From positions 765,894,830 through 765,958,829 of the forward strand of contig NC_081408.1 of assembly GCF_030272615.1 (NCBI RefSeq): a stretch of DNA of 64,000 nucleotides. The letters are read 5' to 3'. How positions within the stretch are numbered: position 1 is the first letter of the stretch; every line of letters begins with the position of its first letter. This DNA is from Cryptomeria japonica. Its lineage: Eukaryota > Streptophyta > Pinopsida > Cupressales > Cupressaceae. Shown in pieces: positions 46,358 through 58,636 of this stretch. The notes beneath the pieces are model-generated. The model made no database searches. It saw only the letters and a list, made by a program, of their open reading frames with translations, and was not told the DNA's origin. The translations under genes were made by a program, and so were the position numbers.

Positions 46358-46698
46358 GGTTATAAATACCTTTATCTGCCTTAAGGAATGATTGCTTGAT
46401 GAATTGCTTCACTTCTTCGCTTGGGATACCTTCGCTCAGGAATTTTTGCGCTCTCAAATATTTGAATGCTTGATGAAATGAAAATGGAGCCAAAATACTT
46501 GTTTTATAATGTTATTTTCTTCACCTACCACATTTAATGCTTGCTGGTTAAGTAATGACTTAACTTATCTGCCGGTATAGAAGTAATTTCAACTTCTTAC
46601 CATCAACCGAGGGATAATAGCATGTTTTCCATTTAGTTGCTAAACCCTCAAAGGAATTTTCTTCAATTAGATGAAGAGTCTCCTGCCGGTGGAGTGTT
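46358..46698 (-). promoter_or_regulatory. Inter-ORF region of M with a TATA-like box
   Basis: On the minus strand ATTATAAAAC (46501-46510) lies about 145 bases before ATG 46357. It is followed by CCATTTTCATTTCATC, a phrase also present (TCATTTTCATTCACCC) before ORF2 of P at about 54700. I infer an internal promoter for ORF2. No transcript evidence is available. Confidence 0.45.
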
Positions 46699-47753
46699 AC
46701 TCTATTTTGCAGGTGGAGGAGTATTCCTATCAACATTTAGATCTGACTTTCTAATCCATTGTTTTGAGAATTCTTGCTTTACCTCTTCAACCTTTTCTTT
46801 ACCCTTCAAACTAGCACCATTATTATTTGCTGGTGATGCCTTACTTCTGCAGAATTTTGCAATATGTCCAATCTTGTTACAAGCATAATAGGTCACATTG
46901 TTTTTCTGAATAGCTTTCCTATATCCTATGCCGGTTTGTGTTCTACATTGATTAGATAAGTGTCCAAATCTTCCACAAACATAACATCTTACATTCATTC
47001 TACAATTATCTAAATTATGACCAATTTTGTTGCATTTGGAACATTGACCAGTGGGTGTATTGGTGTTCTGATAATTTCTAGATCTACATTGATTTTCTCT
47101 ATGACCATACTTGTTACAGTTAAAGCATTTGGTTGTCTTTCCGGTATGCTATGATCATGTGTGTTTGCAGTACCGGAGCTTTCACCAACTTCAAAGCCAA
47201 GGCCATTTGTATCACCATTAGGTTTCTGGTTCTTCAGCATGTCACCAAGTTCTTCTGAGCTTTTCTTGAATTTCTCCTTGTGTTGATTTGCAGTAGCTAG
47301 TTCTCTTTCCAAGATACCTTTCTGTCTCATGAGTTCATTTGAGTCATTTTGTGTATGCATCAGATTTGTCTTCAACATATCATTTTCATAACTAAGTCTT
47401 GTGTTTTCATTTGCAACATCATTCAGTCTTCTAGTCAAGTCTTCTTCATTTTTCTTTCTATCTTCAATTTCTTTGCAAAATCTCATAGTCATATCTTGCA
47501 TCTCATTCTTTGTTGTAATGTTCTCTTGTTTTAGCTTGTTCACGAGATCACTAAGAGTTTTCTTTTCATCATTCTCATTTTGCATCTTTTCACAAAGTTC
47601 TCTTCTCTTATTTCTTGCAATAGTAAGATTTTCTTGAAGTGCTTGAATAATATCCTGTGCAGTCTTTAGATCATCTTCAAGTTTGATATTTTTCAACTTT
47701 TCTGCATCATAGTTTGAAAGAGTTGTTTCTAATTGCTTCATCAAGTTTTCCAT
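46699..47753 (-). pseudogene. ORF1 of element M, coiled coil with zinc knuckles
   Basis: It starts at ATG 47753 (MENLMKQLETTLSNY), about 55 bases after the primer site. About 190 residues of heptad-rich coiled coil are followed by CCHC knuckles: CFNCNKYGHRENQC, CSKCNKIGHNLDNC, CYVCGRFGHLSNQC and a fourth, YYACNKIGHIAKFC, whose first Cys is Tyr. A one-base shift near 47150 separates the coiled coil from the knuckles. The layout is that of a nucleic-acid-binding Gag-like protein, but the usual copia Gag core is not recognisable. Confidence 0.75.
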
Positions 47754-47806
47754 CTCTACTGGTGTCAAGATCTTCCTCAAGCTGTTAGGCTTCTGAAAAT
47801 AGAGGA

Positions 47807-47823
47807 CCAGGCTCTGATACCAA
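47807..47823 (-). other. Primer binding site of element M
   Basis: The minus strand reads ATTGGTATCAGAGCC directly after the 5' LTR: the initiator tRNA-Met site typical of plant copia elements. Confidence 0.88.
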
Positions 47824-47824
47824 T

Positions 47825-48616
47825 TGTTAGGATTCCCAAAGATACTGAGAGGGGGGGGGGGGTGAATCAATATCTTACCGATTAGTAAATTTACTTGATT
47901 TAAAACATGTAAAGCATATCAATACAATGTACCGGTAAACCAAAAACAATGAAATAAATGAGAGTAACAACATCAACATGAAAAGCACACCATAACACAG
48001 TTGTTTAATGAGGAAACCCGGTGTGGGAAAAACCTCAGTGGGATTTGTGACCCACAATATTCGCTTACTGGCCAATAAGTGAATATTACTCTTACAATAG
48101 GGGCTTGCACATGTAGGAACGCCAAGTGCCTAGAGCTCACTGCTCAATTACAAAATGGGAAGTCACATTGACTTACAAAATGGATTATGTAAATCCAATG
48201 TCTTGTACTGCTTCAAAATAGCATCTGTTATGCCAGATCCAATACCGGTTTTAGCTTTGCTTCATACATAAACCCTTAACCTATAATTCACATATTAGGT
48301 CTGCCTTATTTCACCTATCATATTGTTTTTAAAATGTTCTACAATGATGTCATACATATATGAGTCATTTTACAACTTGCCATGTCGTCTTACAATGATT
48401 TTACAATTAATTACAAGATATATTATAAACAATTCCTGTCGGCCTGGGTGTCGGTATTCTTCCTTTTACTGTCGGTGTTCTATATGCCAGTGTAGAGTCT
48501 GTTGTTGCCCATGCCGGTGTATTTATCTTGCCAGTATCATATGATTGTCAGGTTGCCATCAATGACAAAACCTTCAATCACCTACAATTTCTCATTGGAG
48601 TGTGCATTTGCCAACA
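47825..48616 (-). repeat. 5' LTR of element M (right)
   Basis: Partner of 42148-42934. It has a run of twelve G at about 47851-47862 where the other LTR has six. Confidence 0.9.
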
Positions 48617-48621
48617 ATACC

Positions 48622-50775
48622 TACACTTGCATTCCCACCCATATCTACACCTGCTCCTCCCTCAACCTCCAATCTCCCCCTACTATTGTGGGTACCTATC
48701 TAGGTGGCGCTTGTAAGTGTCACATTGGGAGACCCCCTCTACCCCTCATAAAAACCCTACCTCCTCCACCATTTCCTCAATCTCCACCACCACCTCCCTC
48801 ATCTCCAACTCATCCACCACCTCCCCCACCCCCATCTAATCTCTCTCATCCCCTGTCTCGGTGGCCCGGTTCTCCTCAAAAGGTGGAACTAGCTCTACAT
48901 GATCTAAAATGTGTAGAATGGGATGCATTGCCAAGTACTGTGCGTACTCATCTGTGACCCTTGCATCTGCCACATCTTCTCTACATGGCCATGGCCTCGG
49001 CTACAAACTCCAAAAATCTGCCAAAGCCTGATCATATGACAACACAGGATCCCACTGGTATATCTCATGCACAAATCAAGCATACTCTCTTGTACCCTGA
49101 GGCATACCCTGCATCCAACCAAATTGTCTCATCACATGGCTTGGCAGATGTCTCTCGATGATGTAGGATGTGCGACCGATCAAAAACCAAGCACAATATA
49201 CATATGGCATCACCTCTGCATCATCCTCCCATGGCTCACAATCTAAGTATTGGCACCAAACCACTGTATCTAGATCATCTAAGGCATGTATCCAATACTC
49301 TATCTTCCCCAACTGGGGTTGTGTCATCATCCCTCCATACATATACATATAGGGCTGATCAATGGCCCTGAATCTCATACACACTAGTTGTGTGACAGGC
49401 CAGTAATACCAACTCCTAATGAAGTGATACCATGGTAGACCACATCATGCAAATCGTTGTACAAATGCACCAAGATACATGGACCCCACACATATCGGGT
49501 GCCCTCGCTGGCCATCCGCTCAATAACTCATCCCAAACTGAAAGCCAACCCATGAGATCTCTGATCGAGGCAAAACAGTCCTTTAAAAACCTTGATAAAA
49601 TCGCAGGCAGTGGCTCATGTAAATATGCAATTTCCTCCCAGGGTACGAACCTATCATATACCTCCAGCTCTGGTAGGGGAAGATTCATAGTGACGCTGCC
49701 TCCCCAAATGCCCTATCATATGTCACTTACTTTCCAGTTATAGGAATGTGTAGGATCTTCCAGATGTCCTCCAAGGTCACTATCATCTCTCCCATCGGTA
49801 GATGGAAGGAATAGGTCTCACTATGCCATCGTTTGACCAATGCAGTCAACAATCCACAATTTGTCTGAATTATGGGTAAGTGCATCATATCAAACAATTC
49901 TATCAAGCACACACAATAAATCTCAAGATCCGCCAGGTGATCATGTAGACGTTGAGTGATAGGATGCCTCTCTCGCGCCTATAGTACATGAAAGTCCTCC
50001 TACAACATAATCAAAACAACAATGTCAACCTCTTTGCTATGCATAATCTACTACTACCTAGACTTCATCAGGTACTTTGTTCTCAAATATCTCAAGTTTC
50101 ACGAGTATTTCGACTCACCTACGCCTAGACTACAACAGGCATTTATATCAATTGCCTAGTCTCAACAAGTACACTGGGTCTTGAATGAATGCAACAACCA
50201 AGCCTAAAAAATAAATTGACATCAATTATCATCATCTAAAAAACCAACTGGGGCAATTGACAACTGTGACAAAAGTGTTTTAACACTTACAAGAGCGCTA
50301 TAAGAACCCAAAAGCACTAAATAATCTACACACAAGCACTAAAATGAGACAAAAGTAGTCAAACACTTGTACAAAAGCGCTCAAACACCTATACAAAAGT
50401 GCTACAATCAACCGATAAGGCTACACTGTGCAACACAATAACTAAAACTTACCATCCACCATGAAAACACAAACGTGTCAAACCTTCAAAACTCAACAGT
50501 GCTAAAACTACCTTACAGAAGCGCTATCTTAACAATAGCGCCATAATTACCCGACAGTAGTGCCATTGTGGCACCAAAGTGCTACTTTGTGTGATAAAAG
50601 CGCTAAAACGGGGTTTTAGCACCTTTGTCGTCCAAAATCTTTGCCTAGCTAAAAACCGTAATAAATGAACTCACAGGGCAAAAGTTGAAACGAGACTTAC
50701 CGTGGGTCCATAGTCCATTGGTCGTTGGTACCTTTGGATGCACTCAAATCAGTGATGTATGATTGGAAACACCAT
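48622..50775 (-). pseudogene. PMD gene of element F (two exons, decayed)
   Basis: Exon 1 (50775-50701) starts ATG GTG TTT and ends before a donor (CACG then GTAAGT). The intron is about 50700-50000. Exon 2 starts at 49999 after TTATGTTGTAG. Exon 2 aligns by eye with the PMD gene of E: GLLTALVKRWHSETYSFHLP, MGEMIVTLEDIWKILHIPI, then in another frame YVWGPCILVHLYNDLHDVVY. The exon 1 end QRYQRPMDYGPT matches RRFQRPADVGEP of E. Stops and several frameshifts make it a pseudogene. The tail is Gly/acidic-rich and is cut by element M. The gene is antisense to the pol of F. Confidence 0.75.
50268..50620. repeat. Word array (AAGCGCTA / AAGTGCTA type) in the PMD intron of F
   Basis: About sixteen copies of a six-base core AGCGCT, AGTGCT or AGCACT, usually preceded by AAA. 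They are spaced 15-30 bases apart in the intron of the F PMD pseudogene. The position matches the GCGTCTGTG array in the intron of the E gene. Confidence 0.6.
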
Positions 50776-50779
50776 CTTC

Positions 50780-51804
50780 TCTACAACAATATGCTCCAAA
50801 TGGGTCGCAATCAGAGCTCTAGATCACTATGGAGGAGTGTGTAAATGAGATCAATTTACCCCTTCTCGCCCTAATATACCCTCCCTAGCCCTACCCCTGC
50901 TTCACCTTGCTCACTATTTACTCCCTATTTTAATTAAATAAAATATTTAATTAAAAAGCCCATTTATCCTCACCCACTTACCAAACTCACTTGCTCATTA
51001 ACGTCCTTCTAGATTCTTCTTAGCCCTTCTAAATTAGCCTAATCTTAACTTAACATCCAACCCATCATTTGACACATGAATGACTCTTATAGAGTTTTAA
51101 ATGCATTACTTCTTCCACACACTAACCCACATGGGTCTTGACCCTCTAGTCAAGGCTTAACCATGGGTAAACTTTGCACAAAAGTTTACCCATTGGATAA
51201 AAGCTTTACCCTTGGATAAAAGCTTTATCCTATAACCCCAGCCACATGAGGTTACCCTCATGTCCCCTCAGGCATTAAATGCTCCTTCCCTCTCCTCTCA
51301 AGCCATCTCATGTTGACAATTGTCATAATGAGATTGTGTTGAAAACCATCACATGGATCATGAATCATGCAATCTTATCCATCCACAAACTAGACCAATC
51401 TTGACCCTCCAATCCACTATTTTCCCTATAAATAGAGCCTCATTCCTCAAGCAAAGGAAGAAGCAATAGAGCATTGTTACTATACTGGCATTAACATAGA
51501 CACTTAATCTTTTCTCATAGAAAAACTAGTTAAGCATTTGCATAGCATTAGTGTTTTATTTTCAACCATTTCAATCCTCCATTTGGCATCCATGGCTTCA
51601 TGCTAGGGCTGAGATCTACACACACATTTGGATCTTGGAAAGGAGAAGAACAAAGGAGGAACAACAAAGATTGTCATGGGAGAATCTTAGGGAGTCTCTT
51701 CTCCCTTCTTTTCATTGTATTAAGCTTCTTTTGTATGGTTTTTAGAACTGTTGTGTTTATTTGGTTTTTGGTTGAGAGTAACAACACTAACTCTTTGGTT
51801 CTTT
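50780..51804 (+). other. Probable LTR-derived sequence of element F
   Basis: No ORF is credible. An inverted AT-rich motif (AATTAAATAAAATATTTAATT, 50930-50952) resembles those in the LTR of E. A TATA box (CTATAAATAGAG, about 51425-51437) with a following leader suggests a plus-strand LTR promoter. The left border is not fixed, and the right side is cut by element P at 51805. Confidence 0.4.
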
Positions 51805-52968
51805 TGTTACTACTTATCAAATTACCATTAGTTTCATATCCAAAGTCATACTATATTCTAGTCGGTTAGTATTACCGAATCATGCAGTCGGTACACACAG
51901 AGAAGTCAGTATGAACAGTCTAGTCGGTTATAGAAGAAAGCAGTCACAGAACACAGTATTCACCAAGCTGTTTATCGAGTAAAGTTTCAAGGCTACTGAG
52001 TGGTAAAGTTAACTCACCGAGTTGATATTCATCAAGTGAAACGTTTTACCAGATACATTGAACCTGGACATGCACATGAAAACGTGTTACAAGATCGAGG
52101 CACATCTAACCGTTTTTGCATTGGAAATTGCATTAGGAGATTGTGTATGATTACAAGGTCAATCTAACCAATGAGATATTTTGTTTAGTCATTCATTCGA
52201 AGAATCTTTTTGTAAGATCGAAGCAATGAATTAAATCACTGCTGTAAGAGATCTATTTATACAACATGATTCTAGGGTTAGAAAAAGGGAATGTGTGTGT
52301 GTATGCATGAAGGAAGACTGTTACAGAGACACAGAGAGGTCACCGAGAAGGTTATCAGTGAACAGTCGAAGAATAGAGTAAACAGAAGGGTTTACCGATT
52401 TTCATTATGGGTTACCGAGGTATGCTACAAGCTAGGTAATCTTATTCAGAGCACATAGAATCTGCTTTAGCATTTCAGATGTAAAGTTGCAGATATTTGT
52501 AATGATTTTATTGTAAAATTTGAAGTTGTAAGAGAAACCTTTAACAGGGTAAAAGACTCTAACCAAGTCTATAAATTGTAAATCCTTTAACCAGGTGCAA
52601 CATTTATATAGTGTTGTAAAATCCTTTAGTAAGGTAGATCTAACTGATCTTGATACTCTTAACAGGGTAAGCTATTAGAAATAGCTAAATGTAGCTCTAA
52701 CTGAGCATTCTTTATTATAGCAGTAGTGAAGTTGTGGGTGCCATCTGCACCGCAGTTTTTCTCTCTAACCAAGAGTTTCTGCGTGACCAAAATATATGTG
52801 TTATGGAGTGAATCATGTATGATTGTTATCTGTTGATTTTAGTTTTATTTTATGTTACTGCACTATTCTGTTTATGCATAATAGTAAGGTTATTATCAAA
52901 GAAAAGTTTTGGAGTACTGATTCACCCCTCCCCTCTCAGTACATCAGCTTTCCATATTGGGCCTAACA
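51805..52968 (+). repeat. 5' LTR of element P
   Basis: It contains many ACCGAG and GTCGGT words, a run of CCTTTAACAGGGTA-like words (52540-52700) as in the LTR of C, and CTGATTCACCCCTCCCC at about 52917. It matches 58637-59348 except for scattered substitutions and a 15-base deletion near 58850. Confidence 0.92.
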
Positions 52969-52985
52969 ATTGGTATCAGAGCTTG
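52969..52985 (+). other. Primer binding site of element P
   Basis: ATTGGTATCAGAGCTTG follows the 5' LTR directly: initiator tRNA-Met type. Confidence 0.88.
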
Positions 52986-53030
52986 AATCTTGGAAAAGGG
53001 TTTAACTACCTAAAGAGAAAGATCTTAGCA

Positions 53031-54323
53031 ATGGAAGGCTACAAACAATCTCGGAGGATTGTGCATCTTCAAGAAGAGCTAGATAATGCAAATCAAGTGA
53101 TTGCAGACATGCAAAGGCAAATGCAAAAATCTCTGAAAGTAAGGAGAAGATTATCTGATGACTTGCAGGATTCTCAAGAGCTAGTGGAACAAATCGAGAC
53201 ATAATCTAAGAACAGTATATCTGAAGAGACTGAAGAAATGATTGGAATGTTGAAAGAAAAGAACAAAGCATTGGCTGATCAATTAAAAGCAATGAAAAGA
53301 GAACATGAACATTTTAGTACACAGATGACTGAAAATCTAGATGCATTAAGGATAGCTAAGGATAAAGCAAGAGATCTACAAAGAGAGAAACAACAACTTG
53401 AAGCTCTAGTATCTGATAAGGATGATGAAATCATAAGGTTAACTGGTATTCAACAAAATATGAAAGATCAACTAGGTTATGCACATCATGAAGCAATTCT
53501 AAAGAATGATGAAAATCAATCATTGAAATTTGAAGTATCAAGGTTGACTGGTGAACTTAAACCTGAGAAGAAATCCAAAGAATCATTGGAGAAAAGTTAT
53601 GAAGCATCAAAGATGTTGGATGAGCAACTGAATACAAGAAGACTCTACAAAGATGGAGGACTCAGTTACAAAGGAAAAGAATCAACTGAGAAAGGAATTT
53701 ATACCACTGAGAGAGGAGAATCATCAAAACAAGCTGGAAAAAGGAATAACATCAAAAGGAAGAAGCCTATTCGCTACTGCTGTGGAAATCAAGGTCATAC
53801 TGCCAACATATGCCAGATCAGAAAAGGTAAGCAATCAAATATCACCAAGTCCAATGGATATTGTTACAATTGCAATAAATATGGTCACATACCTAATCAA
53901 TGTAGGACAAAGTCTATTAAGAACCATCAGAAGGCAAAATTCAAAGGGTTTTGTAAAAACTGCAATAGATATGGACATAGTACCGAGAAGTGCTGGTTTA
54001 AGCAAAATAACTACATGAAGTATCCACACCAAGCAAACACTGGAGGTTACCGAATTCACATTGATCCTTATCGACAATATGCAGCAGTACCATGGGATTA
54101 CAATACAAGGATATGGTGTGAATGTTGTGGAAGATATGGACATATAAGTGCCAACTATTTTATAAGATTTGGAATGAACAACCAGAGATCATGGAGAAAT
54201 CTTGGTATGGCATGTTTTCATTGTCACAAAGTTGGACATTTAGCTGGAGATTGCAGAGATCAACCAAGAAGAGACACTGAAGAGATAAAAGAAAAATTCA
54301 AGATGATTTGGAAAAAGAAATAA
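53031..54323 (+). pseudogene. ORF1 of element P, coiled coil with five zinc knuckles
   Basis: The 431-codon frame from ATG 53031 (MEGYKQSRRIVHLQ) is interrupted by a single TAA at 53202, probably a former Gln codon. Residues 1-190 form a long coiled coil. Five CCHC-type knuckles follow: RYCCGNQGHTANIC (first Cys lost), CYNCNKYGHIPNQC, CKNCNRYGHSTEKC, CECCGRYGHISANY (last Cys lost) and CFHCHKVGHLAGDC. The C-terminus is basic. The same layout occurs in M. It likely binds the element RNA, an inference from the knuckles. Confidence 0.8.
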
Positions 54324-54907
54324 ATTATGTTTGATGAAGAAAGCACCTTACCTACTGAGTTAGGTGCACCTATTTCAAATTAGTCAAGGAAAGGTATGAA
54401 GTGACTCCATTCTTTAAAAGTTAAATCATAACAGTTCCTATTCTATTATGTACAAAATTCAAAATCTGCATAGTTAAGATGCAATTAGTCAGTTTATATA
54501 CTATACAGGAAACCTGTCAAGTCGGTGTATACAGGAACCTGTCAAGTCAGTTAATAAAGAAGAGTTGGGTACTCGATGAAAATAGAAAAAAAGAGTAAAT
54601 CGGTAAAAGGTGAACCGAGTGCATTTAATATCTTGACCTAACTTGCACGGAGCCTGATAAGGTATTTTTGAGTACTTAAAAGTGTTTTCGCGGTCATTTT
54701 CATTCACCCAAGTTTTCGAGAAGCAGAGCAGAGCAAATCAAAGCGATCAAACTTCATTCAGAGCGAATTTCGAGGTATTTGCATCAATCTATTCACACTG
54801 TTAAGCTGGTTTCCGATCTAGTCAAATTGCTATTGTCTACCAAGGGTGAAGCGTCAGTCGTTTGTAAACCCTAAGGATAACTTGTCAAATCTTACCTAAA
54901 ATCTACC
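54324..54907 (+). promoter_or_regulatory. Inter-ORF leader of element P
   Basis: A doubled phrase (ACAGGAACCTGTCAAGTC-like, about 54507-54550) is followed by AT-rich DNA with CTTAAAAG (about 54677) and TCATTTTCATTCACCC. It corresponds to the region before ORF2 of M, where a clear TATA-like box is present. I infer an internal promoter, at lower confidence here. Confidence 0.4.
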
Positions 54908-57900
54908 ATGGCGCCCAAGATCCAAGACCCTGTAGTTGTCCAAAATGTGGAGAAGCCCTCACTGAAATATTCTCTAACTCCTAAAGTTGCCTCAGAACCG
55001 GATGATAAAACTACATTTTCACTCATCCCGGATCGAGTCTTGTTAGTGGAAGATGTCAGATTATTTACCAAATGTCATGTTGAGGAACTCGGTCCTGTAG
55101 AGATTAGTGACACATATGATGAACTGTGCACTGATGGCAAACTAGATAGCAAATTTGAGCATATCAAAATCAATGGATTAACTGAAGCCCTAGTCTATCC
55201 CTGTGTGTTCAAACCCCAGTGGGTTAAGTTTGTATAGAGTACATGATGATTTCATGTGGCTACAAGAGAAACCGTTCAAGATCACGAAGGAAGTCATTCA
55301 CCTGATCACCGGATATCCCATCTACGATCATGCTCGTGCACAGAAAATGATATCACAAAAGGAGCTAATCAGTCTAACCGGAGTAGAATTTGATTACTGA
55401 GGACTGAAATTGAATAATGTCACTGATGTTGAACTAAAATTTGCAATCAGAGTTATTGGTTACTATTTCTTCCAATCTGCAAGGGAAAACAGTGTACCAT
55501 GTGCTGCAGTGGACCTGGCCTACAAAATAGTTAAGAAGGGAATGAAAGTAGACTTATGTGAAGTGCTACTAAAGAACTTGTTTCAGAACCTAAACACAAT
55601 AAGGAAGCTAAAGAAGAACAACTCGGAAAACACACTAAAGTTCGGTTCACTACTTGTATGTATGTTTTTCTATTTTGAGAAGTTCTTTCCCTTAGTCGGT
55701 AAAGTAGTATGGGAGCTACACCGACCTATCACCCATCAGATCAATGACTACATCAAGAAGTTAGGAGATAACTTTAATGATATCATGGATGATTACTTCA
55801 GCAAATTCCAAGAGAAAATGCACAACAGGTATAGGATCCCACCACAACTGGTCGAAAAATACAAGGACAATATATGTTTTGAAGTCAACACTGATTATTG
55901 CTATGTAAATGCTATCGAACCAAGGACTCAATCATTGCAACCAATGGGTTATGAGATTGATTATGATATTACACAACAACAAATTGATGCCTATCTATCA
56001 TTGCCAAGGCATGCAATTGAACTAAGGTATGGAACCTATGAAGAGGTGAAGGAGAAAGTAAAAATGAGCATTGTAGTTCCTAAGGCTACAAGAAAAGCTA
56101 CAAAGATGATAAAGCCTTTATCTGAGAAATTCAGAGAAGAATCCTCCTCTACACCTGTAAAAGGCAATCTTGCCATTACCGAAGAGGAATCAGAAGCACA
56201 GGAGGCTGCAATGACATTAAGCACAGAGTTGCCAAAGGGTAAAGTTCTGAAAAGAAAGAAACAGGACATCACAAAGGCCCTACCGACTCCACCAACAAAG
56301 AGACCCAACACCAGAGCATCAGTTGCATCACCGAGTAAGAAACAAAAGACTGTTGCCGCTCCTAAGGTAACCAAAACTTATAAGAAATCTACTCAGAGAC
56401 TCATTTTGGCAAAAGAGTCGAGTGATACAGAGTCTGATGATGCAAACAAATTCCAGATTGTGAAAAGCAAAAAGGTAAACATTCACAGTGTTGAAAACTT
56501 TTGTGCCAATCTTAAAGAATACGGTGGATTTGCAGGATTCAGATATGTTAAGTATGAGACTAGGAATAATGATGAGAAACGATAGATTGAAGAAGCTGTC
56601 ATATGTACACTTTTGAAGTTTCGGTTAGCACCATTAGAACTAGCAAAGTCACTTCTGAGTGAAATCTACTCACACATTGATAACAGATGGAAATATGCAA
56701 TGGATTCGGAGAGACAAATAAGAGAAAGAAGTCTAGTCCATCTATTTCCTGACATGTCCGTAGCTGAAATCAAGGAGCATCTGACCACATACAATTCAAA
56801 ATTTCTTGTGAAACAGAGAGCCTTAAAATTGATGAATGGGTTATACATTGATGTGGAGAATGAGACTAAAGCCAAGTGGCGGGAGATCTTCAAACAAAAG
56901 GATGTCGGTGAATAATCTCAAATTGAAATTGTTGATGTCACTGAGCAAGGTCCAGACCCAGTTGACACTATACAAATTGATGAAGATGTAATGGATGAAG
57001 CAGCACCGGAGCAGGAAATGATTGAAGGCACCACTTATGCAAAACTTGTCTCTAGTGAATCTATCTTAGAACAAGTTCAACCTTATCCGTTGGTGAAGCC
57101 ACTAGTCTCAACCGAAGCTCCCAAGGACACTGTGCAAGCTACCGAAGGCAACAAATCTGAAGCTGCAGGAGATACAAGTAACAAATCTAAAGCTGCAGGT
57201 GATACAACCAAAGATCAGACATCTCAAGCACAGACGAGCACTGCAACTATTACAACTGAGACCCCTAGCACCGAGCCACCCAAAGACACTGCAATAGCTA
57301 TAGGAACAGACCAAAGTGTTGCATCTACCGCGCAACCTACCGAGGGTCAGCAAGCCTCACAAGCACTTGTCTTAGTGCCACAGACCAAAGGAAAAGAAAA
57401 GAAGGTGAGAAAGCATGGTTTTAAATTTGACTTATCTAAACCGATCGTGTTGCCCAATGTAGACATTTCCAAATTGAAAGGGCAAGCACTCACTAAATTC
57501 GGTGAACTATGCAAAGCAAAGGCCGAACAAGAGAAGCAACTGGCCATATAGAAAAAGAATAAAGTACTTCAGAAGGTTAGGACACTACTCATAGAAATGC
57601 TACCATCAGCAACAGTGTCAACCGATGCAGCCATCCATATTCAGTTGGATGAACTCCTCAATCAGATTGAAACATCTGGAGTTGATGCATCTGAGTACTT
57701 AAGCAAGCTCAAGGATAAACAGATTACAACAAAAATGATAGAGGAAGTACAAAAATCAATTGCTGTTGGCAAGGTAAAACTTGTCAAATTCATTGTTGAG
57801 TTGTCCCCTCAACTCAAGCACATTCTTTATTTATTCTAGAAATTGTGTACATTTTCTTTATTTTTTAAAGATATCAAAAATAAAATTGATGCAATTGAGA

Positions 57901-58280
57901 AAGAGATCACCGATCTCTCATCTAAGTTGACCACTAAGCCTAATTCAGTTTAGAACTTTTACAAAAAGCTACAACAGCTCATGGCTCAACAGTTAGAATT
58001 GAGGAATGAAAAGCATAAAATCGGGATGGATATAATGACCCTTCAAACATTATTCCTTCCTCATCTCTCATTAGTATAGGAACAGCTCAACCGAGCTACA
58101 CGCTTATCAACTACACAAGAGGGAAGCACTCTTGATGGCTTGATATCACTATTATCTGATATTCAAGCACAAAACTCATTAATGGAAAGTGTCAAGGACT
58201 CACTCTCAGTCGCCCTCACCGACGCCCAGACCAAGTATAAGACTATTTTTGATCAGTTACCGCCTCCGGATGGAAATTAA
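54908..58280 (+). pseudogene. ORF2 of element P, large protein of unknown function
   Basis: It runs from ATG 54908 (MAPKIQDPVVVQNVEK) to TAA 58278, about 1120 codons. There is one frameshift near 55220 and stops at 55398 (TGA), 56583, 56913, 57549, 57837 and two later, nearly all fitting former Gln or Arg codons. The N-terminal 380 residues are shared with M ORF2 (CHVEELGPVEI, FKITKEVIHLITGYP, RYRIPPQLVEKYKDNICF). The middle is Lys/Thr/Pro-rich with Ser-rich acidic parts. Residues about 700-850 are Thr/Ala/Gln-rich, and the C-terminus is coiled coil (DIKNKIDAIEKEITDLSSKL). No catalytic motif is seen. Confidence 0.75.
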
Positions 58281-58636
58281 ATTTTTAATGTTTGTCAAAT
58301 AGGGGGAGTAATATTATGATACTACAAAGAGGAAAGCCCAGCAAAGGGGGAGTAATTCTACATTTGGAGAGTAATACAGTTTTGTTAACACAATTTTGAG
58401 TATTGTATACAAGGGGAGTATACCGAGTAGAATATATAGAGCATTCAGAGCACACAAGTACAGAACAAAACCGAACATGCAAAATTCAGAGTTATATACA
58501 GAATAATGATAAGGGGAGTATATCTACATATATTATTTTTTTGACTATTGTATATATTGTCAAGTATATAGTTTTTGAGTTATGACTTTGTAAGTAGTTT
58601 TTGTCAAACATCTCAACTAATGTCAAAAGGGGAGAT
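58281..58636 (+). other. 3' untranslated region of P with five polypurine tracts
   Basis: AGGGGGAGTA and variants occur at 58301, 58345, 58411 and 58511. The last one, AAAAGGGGAGAT at 58625-58636, touches the 3' LTR. This multi-tract arrangement is known from Sirevirus-type copia elements. Confidence 0.75.

Larger units (their letters stand above)
42148..48616 (-). mobile_element. Element M: two-ORF non-autonomous copia-type LTR element
   Basis: The 6469-bp minus-strand element has LTRs of 787 and 792 bp (TGTTAGG to CCAACA on the plus strand, TGTTGG to CCTAACA on the minus). It has an initiator-tRNA-Met primer site, several polypurine tracts and the duplication ATACC. Inside are two genes: ORF1 (coiled coil plus zinc knuckles) and ORF2 (large protein of unknown function). 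I find no protease, integrase, RT or RNase H. The LTRs differ at a few dozen positions (roughly 4-5 percent), so the element is older than G. P (51805-59348) is a sister. Confidence 0.9.

Noticed and set aside
47851-47862. Run of twelve G as a possible quadruplex signal
   Set aside because: It is a length variant of a six-G run in the other LTR, likely slippage or a sequencing length error.
51796-51804. Target site duplication of element P
   Set aside because: The 3' end of P is cut by element E and lies outside the window, so no pair can be compared.
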